Origin: Candidatus Hydrogenedentota bacterium
GTDB taxonomy: Bacteria; Hydrogenedentota; Hydrogenedentia; Hydrogenedentales; JAGMZX01
Assembly (NCBI GenBank): GCA_029556545.1
Contig: JAKQEQ010000111.1
Span: forward strand, 46,913 to 110,912
Length of the DNA: 64,000 bases
Direction: 5' to 3'
Each line of letters begins with the position of its first letter. The first letter of the stretch is position 1. The notes under the pieces were generated by a model. It did not search any database, was not told the origin of the DNA, and saw only the letters and a list, made by a program, of their open reading frames with translations. This document shows, piece by piece, positions 24,396 to 31,428 of this stretch. The translations under genes were made by a program, and so were the position numbers.

Positions 24396-25556
24396 TCAGT
24401 TCCCCGTGAGTTGTTGAATGAGCGCGATTTCCGCCGGGTCGTAGGGCGTTCCGTCCTTACGGAAGACATCATGGAACCACGGCCGCGGTTCTTCAGCATA
24501 CGTCTTCTTCCAGGAGTCCCAAGGATAGATGGTCTGCGACCGCCCGTTCACGAGGCCCCAATTCATGGCGGCGACGTTCATCTCCTTGAAATAGGGCAGG
24601 ATGCCCTCGAACGTCGATCCGCTGCCGCGCGACATGTACTCCGTGCAAAGGAGGGGCCGGTCGGCCTGCCGGAGCCATTCCACGGCTCTTCTCGCGCCGC
24701 GAAGGGGCGCGTAGGTGTGAAAGCTGATCACGTCGGACTGTTCGATCATCAGGCGGTCTAGCGGGTTGACCGGATGGGTCCGAGCGCCCACGTCGATCCA
24801 GACGCCGGCCGTGAGCGGCTGGCGCGGGTCCACTTCGCGGGCCCAGGCGAAAAGCTTGCCCAGCAGCACGAGATGCGCCGCCTCCTTCTCCGCCGCCGTC
24901 CAGCCCTCGTCATAGTACGGGGAATGGTTCCCCGGCTCGTTCAGCAAGTCCCAGCCGAGCACCCGGTCGTCGTCCTTGAACCGGGTCAGCATGGCGACGA
25001 CGTAGGGCTTGAGTTCGTCGTAGCGCGAAGGGTCCCGCTGGACGTCGATGTGCGGCGACTGCACCCATCGCGAGTTGTGCACGCCGGGAACGGGGTCCGC
25101 TTGCGGCCCGAGCTTCGGTCGGGGATCCCACACACTGTCGAACAGCACGAGCAGCGTGCGAATCCCGTGCGTGTCCGCGATGGCGAGATATTGATCGACC
25201 CGCCGCGCAAACCCTTCCGGATCCGCCTGCCACGCCATGTCGTGCAGAAACACCCGCATCGCATTGAAGCCCGCCGCCGCGGCCCAGCCCAGTTCGCGGT
25301 CGATGGTTTCCGGGTCGAAGGTTTCCGCCTGCCACATCTCAAGCTGGTTCGACGCGGTGCTGGGGACGAAGTTCGCCCCGACCATCCATCCTTGCTTCGC
25401 ATACCATTCCTGGGCGCGCGCGATGCTCCAACGGCCTTCCTCACTCCTCCAGGCGACGTCGCCGGAGTCCGCCCGCGTGCATCCCGCGGCCAGAACAAGA
25501 CCGACAAAGACCGAACCCGCCAGAAAACTCCTCAGTGACTCGACTTCCATACTCAT
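24396..25556 (-). CDS. Lipoprotein glycoside hydrolase (clan GH-A, GH5-like)
   Basis: Retaining endo- or exo-glycosidase on an (alpha/beta)8 barrel; substrate unknown. The lipobox VLAAGC places the lipidated cysteine at C26. The acid/base glutamate is E207 in GWDLLNEPGN and the nucleophile E306 in LLCTEYMSRG, at the ends of strands 4 and 7. FNAMRVFLHDMAW is the strand-2 region. Length 386. The ATG at 25556 follows GGAGG by 9 nt. An extended -10 promoter (TGC-TATAGT, minus strand, box 25585-25580) lies 24 bp upstream of the start codon. It forms an operon with the mutarotase. Confidence 0.85.
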   Translation of the reverse strand: MSMEVESLRSFLAGSVFVGLVLAAGCTRADSGDVAWRSEEGRWSIARAQEWYAKQGWMVGANFVPSTASNQLEMWQAETFDPETIDRELGWAAAAGFNAMRVFLHDMAWQADPEGFARRVDQYLAIADTHGIRTLLVLFDSVWDPRPKLGPQADPVPGVHNSRWVQSPHIDVQRDPSRYDELKPYVVAMLTRFKDDDRVLGWDLLNEPGNHSPYYDEGWTAAEKEAAHLVLLGKLFAWAREVDPRQPLTAGVWIDVGARTHPVNPLDRLMIEQSDVISFHTYAPLRGARRAVEWLRQADRPLLCTEYMSRGSGSTFEGILPYFKEMNVAAMNWGLVNGRSQTIYPWDSWKKTYAEEPRPWFHDVFRKDGTPYDPAEIALIQQLTGN

Positions 25557-25612
25557 GGCCGGCTTCCTCCGTGACCGAGACTATAGCAGGCCGCGGCGCC
25601 GCCGCGCCCCTG

Positions 25613-25660
25613 CGTGGCATGGGCATCCTGCTCATGGTTTTCACGGGCGGGACGCCAGCG
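25613..25660. repeat. Dispersed palindromic repeat A, decayed copy
   Basis: CGTGGCATGGGCATCCTGCT is followed by CATGG and CACGGGCGGGACGCC; the first hairpin is recognisable (ATGGGCATCCTGCTCAT) but the second arm is degraded. It lies between the glycoside hydrolase promoter and the left direct repeat of the restriction-modification locus. Confidence 0.55.
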
Positions 25661-25700
25661 CCGCTTTGAGCAATACACAGGACGACCAGTTGTTCTTGCA

Positions 25701-25765
25701 CGTTGCGCCTTGTACACCGACCGCATTATCCTGTGGCCATTCCGAGGGATTAGGTGCTTGTGCCC
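25701..25765. repeat. Left imperfect direct repeat flanking the restriction-modification locus
   Basis: Runs from CGTTGCGCCTTGTACACCGA to TTGTGCCC and matches 29466-29531 in the same orientation at about 49 of 66 aligned positions, with blocks CGTTGCGCC, TTGTACAC, GACC, CTGTGG and TTGTGCCC identical. It also contains TTGCGC then, 18 bp on, TATCCT, which could be the promoter of the downstream gene. Confidence 0.65.
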
Positions 25766-25815
25766 CATTTCCCGTCAACATCGTCGAATAAACGCTCCGA
25801 GACGAAGGACGCAAA

Positions 25816-28023
25816 ATGGCCAAGAAAACCGCCACACAAACCGATGAGCTCGCCGTCCGGCGCGAAAAAGGCAAAATCTGGAGTCACATCCGCCGGAAAT
25901 GGCTGGTCGAGACGCCCGAAGAGCGCGTCCGCCAGGAATATCTTGTTCACCTTGTCGCGGAATACGGCTTTCAGCCTGATCAGATCGACGAGGAAAAGGA
26001 ACTGACCGGACGCGGCACCGGACGCGCGCGCGCCGATTTCGTCATCTGGCGCACGGTCCAAGACAAGGCCGACGGCAAATCGCCTCTCATCATCGTCGAG
26101 TGCAAATCCGACAACGTGACCATTCGGCCCGCAGACTACGCCCAAGGCGACAATTACGCCCGTATCATCAACGCTCCATTTTTCGTCACCCACAACACCC
26201 GCGAAACCCGCTTCTGGCGCGTCAAGAAGGACCGGATGCCCGGCTACATCGAGGAAATCGAGAACATCCCACACGCCGACGCCTCCGACAAGGAGATCGA
26301 GGAACTCATCGCCCGCCTGAAGGTCTTCAAGGAAGAGGAATTCGCGCAACTGCTCCACCAGTGCCACAACGTCATCCGCAACCGCGAGAAGCGCGACCCC
26401 GCCGCCGCCTTCGATGAGATCGCCAAGGTGCTGTTCGTCAAGGTCTGGGTCGAACGCGAGATGCGCCGCAAGCGCCAGCGCCAGAACCTCTTCACCGCCG
26501 ATTGGCTCGACTCACAGCTTGGCGACAACCCGCTGGATGTACTCTTCCAGCAAACAAAGCAAGAGTACAAGGAAGACCGCATCTTTGAGGATGGGGAATC
26601 GATTAACCTCAAACCCGCCACGGGCCGCGAGATCGTCCGGCTGCTCGAGAAGTACAATCTTTCCGACACAAGCGAGGATGTGAAAGGCATTGCCTTCGAG
26701 CGGTTTCTCGGGCGCACGTTTCGTGGCGAGATCGGCCAGTTCTTCACGCCGCGTACCATCGTCGAATTCATGGTCCGCATGGTGCAGCCGAAAGAGCGCG
26801 AAATCCTTTGCGACCCAGCGAGCGGATCGGGCGGCTTCCTCATTCGGTTCTTTGAACTCGTGCGGGAACAGATTCTCCAGGACGTGGACGCGGAGTATCA
26901 GACATACCGTGAGGAAATAGAGAAGAAGCGCATATCCAAGAGCCGCAAAGCGCAATCGCTGCGCAAGCGGTATGACGAATTGCAGAAGTCCATCGATCCT
27001 ACCGTCGAGAAGTCGCGCGTCTGGCGTTTGTCGAATACGTGCATCTACGGTACGGACGCCAATGACCGCATGGCCCGCACCAGCAAGATGAACATGATCA
27101 TGCACGGCGACGGCCACGGCGGCGTCCACCATCATGACGGCTTCATCAACGTCAACGGCATCTTCGAGGAACGCTTCGATATCGTGCTCACCAATCCCCC
27201 TTTCGGGGCGAACGTCGAGCCGTCCGATGTCATCCTCGAAAGCGATGTCGCCATCTCCACCGACGAATTCCGCCGCTATGTGCGGGAATACGGGGACCTG
27301 TACAAGGATGCCCAGGCCCGCATACAGGCAGCCAGGGGCAAACCCATTGCGTCCCTGTTTGACCTGCCCAAGGGCGAGAAGAGCAAGATCAAGACGGAAA
27401 TCCTCTTCATCGAGCGCTGCCTAGCGTTGCTCAAGCCCGGCGGGCGGCTCGGCATCGTCCTGCCCGAGGGCATCTTCAACAATCCTTCGCTGGCCTACGT
27501 TCGCGCCTTCTGCGAGGACCGCGCCTACATCCGCGCCGTCGTCAGCCTGCCGCAGGAGACCTTCTATTCCTCCGGCGCGTCGGTCAAGGCGTCGCTGCTC
27601 TTCATGCAGAAGTTCACGGAGGAAGAGAAAGCCCGCTACGACGCCGAGGCAGAGACGGCCCGCGCCGAGACCGAGGCGAAGTACGCCCCCGAGATCGAAG
27701 CCGAGACGCAGCGTCTCGAAGCGCTCATCGCCGAAGCCAATGCGAACAGGGACGCCGCCGCCCGCAAGGCCGCCCAAGCCGAATTGCGCGGCTATCTCAA
27801 GACGATGGACGACAAGCAGGCCGCCGAGGCCCGCGCCCTGCTCAAGGAGCGTTTCGACTACCCCGTCTTCCTCTACGAGGCCGAAAAGGTCGGCATCACC
27901 GCCACCGGCGAGGAAGACGCAAACGAACTCTATCCCAACCCGCGCGTTCCCGAGGGGATCGAACAGACCGCCCTCGACCTCTACCGCGAGTTCCAGAAGG
28001 AGCCAGAACCTTTTTTCGTCTGA
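25816..28023 (+). CDS. Restriction nuclease-methyltransferase (PD-(D/E)XK domain fused to an N6-adenine methylase, BcgI/type I-like)
   Basis: Predicted to both cut and methylate DNA with the following specificity subunit. Residues about 35-140 are an HsdR-N-like nuclease: ETPEERVRQEYL, then D74 in ARADFVIW and E95-x-K97 in LIIVECKSD. The methylase core has a helical domain (res 165-300), GQFFTPRTIVEFMV (307-320), motif I DPASGSGGFL (333-342) and motif IV NPPF (460-463). There is no helicase, so this is not classical HsdR. A coiled-coil segment follows (about 600-670). The 735-residue frame ends EPEPFFV at TGA 28021, right after a T TTT TTC heptamer (see 28011-28055). The ATG at 25816 has GAAGGA 6 nt upstream. 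Confidence 0.85.
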   Translation: MAKKTATQTDELAVRREKGKIWSHIRRKWLVETPEERVRQEYLVHLVAEYGFQPDQIDEEKELTGRGTGRARADFVIWRTVQDKADGKSPLIIVECKSDNVTIRPADYAQGDNYARIINAPFFVTHNTRETRFWRVKKDRMPGYIEEIENIPHADASDKEIEELIARLKVFKEEEFAQLLHQCHNVIRNREKRDPAAAFDEIAKVLFVKVWVEREMRRKRQRQNLFTADWLDSQLGDNPLDVLFQQTKQEYKEDRIFEDGESINLKPATGREIVRLLEKYNLSDTSEDVKGIAFERFLGRTFRGEIGQFFTPRTIVEFMVRMVQPKEREILCDPASGSGGFLIRFFELVREQILQDVDAEYQTYREEIEKKRISKSRKAQSLRKRYDELQKSIDPTVEKSRVWRLSNTCIYGTDANDRMARTSKMNMIMHGDGHGGVHHHDGFINVNGIFEERFDIVLTNPPFGANVEPSDVILESDVAISTDEFRRYVREYGDLYKDAQARIQAARGKPIASLFDLPKGEKSKIKTEILFIERCLALLKPGGRLGIVLPEGIFNNPSLAYVRAFCEDRAYIRAVVSLPQETFYSSGASVKASLLFMQKFTEEEKARYDAEAETARAETEAKYAPEIEAETQRLEALIAEANANRDAAARKAAQAELRGYLKTMDDKQAAEARALLKERFDYPVFLYEAEKVGITATGEEDANELYPNPRVPEGIEQTALDLYREFQKEPEPFFV

Positions 28024-28055
28024 GGCCCCGGGGCGACACCAAACGCATCGGGGCC
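28011..28055 (+). promoter_or_regulatory. Predicted programmed -1 frameshift signal joining the two restriction-modification frames
   Basis: In the reading frame of the nuclease-methylase the sequence is T TTT TTC (28011-28017), a canonical X XXY YYZ slippery heptamer. After a 6-nt spacer, GGCCCCG (28024-28030) and CGGGGCC (28049-28055) form a perfect 7-bp stem. A -1 slip avoids the TGA at 28021, and the new frame has no stop before the end of the specificity gene at 29411. The product would be 734 + 464 = 1,198 residues. Confidence 0.6.
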
Positions 28056-28076
28056 TTCGCGGTCCGGTTCAGTGAA

Positions 28077-29411
28077 ATGGAGAAATGGGATATTCAGGCC
28101 ACTCGCCTGAAGGCGCTCTTCCGGAGTGAATACCCGTTGGCTCGCTTGGCAGATTTGTTCTCGATAAGGCGGGAAAGAGCGACAGAGGAGCAGCTCGCCA
28201 CCGGTGCGGTATTGATGGTGGATCGTGTCAGTTTCGAAGGCGAGATATTCGCTGGCAGTAAAGCCGATACGAAAATGACACAGTATATTGGCAGGCAGGG
28301 AGACATTATAGTCTCAAAGATTCGTGCCCGTCAGGGATCCGTTGGGTATCTCGATCCGACGGTGTCCGGACAAAAGCCTGTCAGTGTTACAATCCACTAT
28401 CGTGTGCTTACTCCAAAGCATGATCGCATTGATGCAAGGTTCGCGTGGTTGGCGCTTCGCTCCGATTTCGGTAAGGCTAAATTCTTGGCTGCCACTGGTG
28501 GTGCTATGAAAGGCGAGATCAGCGAACATGCCTTGCTTGAGATGCAAATCCCCCTTCCGCCGTTGTCGGTGCAACGGGCGATTGTGGGGCGGTGGCGGAA
28601 GGCGCAGGAGACCATCGCGGCGGCCAACGAACGCATCGCCCGCATCGAGCACCAGACCCAGGCCCGCTTCCTCGCCGACCTCGGCCTGACCCTCCCCGAA
28701 CGCGCCACCCCGCCCAAAGCCTTCGCCCTCAAATGGCAAGACCTGGAACGGTGGTCGGTCATGTTCAATCAGATGGCCGCTACTGGTGTCGATGTCTCGG
28801 CGAGCAAGTACGGCGCGGTCCCGCTAAGCGAGTGTCTGCAAGGTACCATGAATGGCTATTGCATTCGCCCTGTCGGCACGAAAACGAAACACAAGATGCT
28901 GAAACTTAGCGCCCTTCGGCCAGAAGGACTCGACCTGACCGAAAGCAAGTATGTCAAGGTTCCAGAGAAGATCGCTAAGAGATTCCATATCAGCAAAGGT
29001 GACCTTCTCATCTGCCGAAGTGTGGGAAGCTTCGATCATATTGCGAAGTGTGCGCTGGTCGAAGAGGACCGCCCCGACATTCTGTTTCCCGACATTATTA
29101 TCCGGGCGCGATTCAACGATATGATTCTGCCGGAATACGCTGGAGCACTCATTCAGTCTCCAATCGGGCGGCTTTGGTTTCAGAAGAACGCTCGAACCGC
29201 CGTGGGCATGTGGAAAATAGGCGGAGGCGACATTGCGGGATTCCCGATCCCCCTCCCTCCGCTTTCGGTTCAGCGGGCTATCATGGAGCGGGTGGAGGCG
29301 GGGCGGGCGGAGATCGCCCGCGAGCGCGAGGCCGCAGACCGCCTGCGCCGCGAGACGCAAGCCGACGTGGAAGCGATGATCCTCGGCGCAAAGCCGGTCG
29401 CACGGAAATAA
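28077..29411 (+). CDS. Specificity (S) subunit with two target-recognition domains
   Basis: Type I HsdS-like protein that reads a bipartite DNA target. Two TRDs each end in the same motif, IPLPPLSVQRAI (residues 158-169 and 391-402), followed by a helical spacer (GRWRKAQETIAAANERIARI; ERVEAGRAEIAREREAADRL). TRD coding parts are AT-richer than the spacers, as expected from domain swapping. The first ATG (28077, MEKWDIQATRL) lacks a ribosome site. Translation of the 33 nt before it gives RIGAFAVRFSE, matching the segment before TRD2 (PPKAFALKWQDLERW), so the real protein starts upstream. No ATG, GTG or TTG exists in that stretch, which points to frameshift fusion with the preceding gene (or a CTG at 28020). 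Confidence 0.85.
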   Translation: MEKWDIQATRLKALFRSEYPLARLADLFSIRRERATEEQLATGAVLMVDRVSFEGEIFAGSKADTKMTQYIGRQGDIIVSKIRARQGSVGYLDPTVSGQKPVSVTIHYRVLTPKHDRIDARFAWLALRSDFGKAKFLAATGGAMKGEISEHALLEMQIPLPPLSVQRAIVGRWRKAQETIAAANERIARIEHQTQARFLADLGLTLPERATPPKAFALKWQDLERWSVMFNQMAATGVDVSASKYGAVPLSECLQGTMNGYCIRPVGTKTKHKMLKLSALRPEGLDLTESKYVKVPEKIAKRFHISKGDLLICRSVGSFDHIAKCALVEEDRPDILFPDIIIRARFNDMILPEYAGALIQSPIGRLWFQKNARTAVGMWKIGGGDIAGFPIPLPPLSVQRAIMERVEAGRAEIAREREAADRLRRETQADVEAMILGAKPVARK

Positions 29412-29465
29412 GCGGAAATAGGCGCCAGCCAACTGCTTATGCTTGATTTTGCGCTTGTCCCTGTC

Positions 29466-29531
29466 CGTTGCGCCCTTGTACACGGACCAGGTAATTCTGT
29501 GGACATCCTGAGAAGATGCGTGTTTGTGCCC
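29466..29531. repeat. Right imperfect direct repeat flanking the restriction-modification locus
   Basis: Runs from CGTTGCGCCCTTGTACACGG to TTGTGCCC, partner of 25701-25765. It starts 55 bp after the specificity gene and ends 24 bp before the stop of the convergent phosphoesterase gene. The pair brackets the restriction-modification genes exactly. Confidence 0.65.
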
Positions 29532-29554
29532 TGTTCAGGGATGTACGCAAGGGG

Positions 29555-31126
29555 CTACGGGGCCGGCTTGGTCAGCAGTATCGTTACGTCGCGGTCTTGG
29601 GGGGCGCCGTGCATCTCGCCTTTTGTGAGGGCCGCCGGGGGGCGGCCGATCCTGAACTCGGGAAATTGCTTGAAGAACTCGTCCGCGTCGGGGGCGAGTT
29701 TATGGCCATGGGTCGCGTCGATGACGGCGCGGCGATGGCCCTCGGCGGAGAGGCGCGTCGGCGCGTCGGCGTGGGAGACGAGGCGGCTGTCGATGCGGAA
29801 TTGGCCCGTGGCCTCGATGTAGGCGATATCGAGGACGCGGAATTCCTGGGGGTAGTCGATGAGGGAGCCGGTCTCGATTTCGACGTAGGGGTGGCGGCCA
29901 GGTATCCAGGTGACGTTGTGGCGGTGGGTGTGGCCGCAGAGGTGGGCCAGCACGTGGGGCTGCGAGGCGAGGTAGAGGCGGAATTCGAGGGTGCCCACCT
30001 TGAACGCGGGATAGACGACCTGGAAGTCGGCGCTCGGGTGATGGGTGACGATGATGACGTACTCGCCGTTTTCGCGGGCGGCGCGCAGTTCCGGCTTGAG
30101 GAACTCGTTGAATTGGCGGCGAGGCATGACGCCGTAGTAGACCGGCAGACGGAATGGTCCGTGGGGCGCGGTGGTATCGAGCACGATCAGGCGGAGCGGC
30201 ACGTCCGCCCGGGGCCGCACGGAATACCACGTTTGGCCCGAGGCGCGGTTCGTGTCGGTGAAGCCGTGGCCCGGCGGCAGCGACGTCGTGTTGAAATGCT
30301 CCTCGATAAACTGCTGCCGCGAGACGAAGCGGCGCGCCGTGTCCGGAACGATTCGGCCCGCTTCGAGTTCGTCCAACCGCAGTTGAAGGGTGTTCGGGTC
30401 GATGCGCTCTTCGCTGCCGAGGATAATCGCGGGGCTGTACGCGTACGTGGGGACCAGGGCGTTCAGCAGCGGATTGACCCGGTGCAGACCGAGCAGGTCC
30501 GCCACCGGCGCGAGCAGGGGCGCATGCCAGAACACGGGTTCCGGGTCGATCTTTCTGAACGCGAAATTGCCGACCGCGAGGGCGTCGTGGTTGCCGTAGA
30601 CCGTGTACCAGGGTACCTCGGGGTCGAGGCCCGCCGCCTGGAACCCGAGCTTGGGATTGTCGCGCGGGTCCTGCGCGCGCTGTGCGCCGTCCGGCGCGCC
30701 CGAGTCCGGCAAAACCCAGCCGCCGTCCATGACGTCGAGGAACCAGCGTAGTTCGTTGTAGTGCGCGTTATCGGCCGCGTCGCCGGTGACCAGCACGAAG
30801 TCCAGCGGATACTCGGGGTCCGCGTCCGGGCCGTAGCGGTCGTTGATAAGGCGGACCGTGGCGTCGAGTATGTGGGTCGCGTAGGCGTCCTGGGGCCGCC
30901 ACGACTCGGGAATGTATCGGTCGAACAGGACGGCGCGCGCGGGGCTTTCTTCATCCACGATCTGGGGGTCCGTCATGTGGACGAAGCGGGTCCAGTGCTC
31001 GCCTTCCGGCGCGTCGGCCGGGTCGAGCAGGACCAGCGACGGTGGACAGCCCGCGACCAACGCCAGCAGGGCGGCCCACGCCGCAAGCCGCGTGCAACGC
31101 GGCGCTATGTCGCTTAAGATTCTCAT
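29555..31126 (-). CDS. Lipoprotein metallophosphoesterase (calcineurin-like)
   Basis: Envelope-anchored dinuclear-metal phosphoesterase; substrate unknown. The lipobox LALVAGC gives lipidated C27. Calcineurin motifs appear in order: TDPQI (usually D-x-H; here the histidine is replaced), VLVTGDAADNAHYNEL (G-D-x-x-D/N), YGNHD, VTHHP and GHTHRHN. Long insertions between GNHD and THH (about 180 residues) make it larger (523) than most. The ATG at 31126 has AGGAG 10 nt upstream. A weak promoter (TGTACA, 18 bp, TATAAA on the minus strand, boxes 31177-31172 and 31153-31148) precedes it. It converges with the restriction-modification locus. Confidence 0.82.
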   Translation of the reverse strand: MRILSDIAPRCTRLAAWAALLALVAGCPPSLVLLDPADAPEGEHWTRFVHMTDPQIVDEESPARAVLFDRYIPESWRPQDAYATHILDATVRLINDRYGPDADPEYPLDFVLVTGDAADNAHYNELRWFLDVMDGGWVLPDSGAPDGAQRAQDPRDNPKLGFQAAGLDPEVPWYTVYGNHDALAVGNFAFRKIDPEPVFWHAPLLAPVADLLGLHRVNPLLNALVPTYAYSPAIILGSEERIDPNTLQLRLDELEAGRIVPDTARRFVSRQQFIEEHFNTTSLPPGHGFTDTNRASGQTWYSVRPRADVPLRLIVLDTTAPHGPFRLPVYYGVMPRRQFNEFLKPELRAARENGEYVIIVTHHPSADFQVVYPAFKVGTLEFRLYLASQPHVLAHLCGHTHRHNVTWIPGRHPYVEIETGSLIDYPQEFRVLDIAYIEATGQFRIDSRLVSHADAPTRLSAEGHRRAVIDATHGHKLAPDADEFFKQFPEFRIGRPPAALTKGEMHGAPQDRDVTILLTKPAP

Positions 31127-31192
31127 GGATAATCTGCTCCTACGCTGTTTATAGCGAACTTAACCGGGGATTGTACATATTCCCCGCAGCCC

Positions 31193-31217
31193 GTGGCACG
31201 GGCGTCCCGCCCGTGGC
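31193..31217. repeat. Dispersed palindromic repeat A, half copy
   Basis: CGTGGCACGGGCGTCCCGCC followed by CGTGG; arms CACGGGCG and CGCCCGTG pair perfectly around TCC. It lies between the divergent phosphoesterase and cytochrome genes. Confidence 0.65.
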
Positions 31218-31230
31218 CCTCACCCTACTC

Positions 31231-31275
31231 TCTCCCTCACGCGGCGCAAGCGCCTGCGCTGCGCGCGGGGAGAGG
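31231..31275. repeat. CTCTCCC/GGGAGAG intergenic palindrome
   Basis: CTCTCCC (31231-31237) pairs with GGGAGAG (31269-31275) and encloses a smaller GGCGC-AA-GCGCC hairpin. A related palindrome is at 45417-45437. Sequences of this CCCTCTCCC type are common intergenic repeats in GC-rich bacteria. Confidence 0.5.
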
Positions 31276-31428
31276 GAGCAGATTCTGGCGGCGACTGGGT
31301 AATTATCCCGGACTGCGCTCGCAAGTCAGGGGCGTTTTCCCGGATGAGTCGTCTCCGCCAATTTGGGTATACTCCCGCGACGCGCGCATTTCGGGGCCTA
31401 GGGCGCGGCGTGTCACAAAGGAGGAAGC

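Noticed and set aside
25816-31126. A prophage or integrative element carrying the restriction-modification genes
   Set aside because: No integrase, transposase, tRNA-end duplication or phage gene is visible; only the imperfect direct repeats support mobility.
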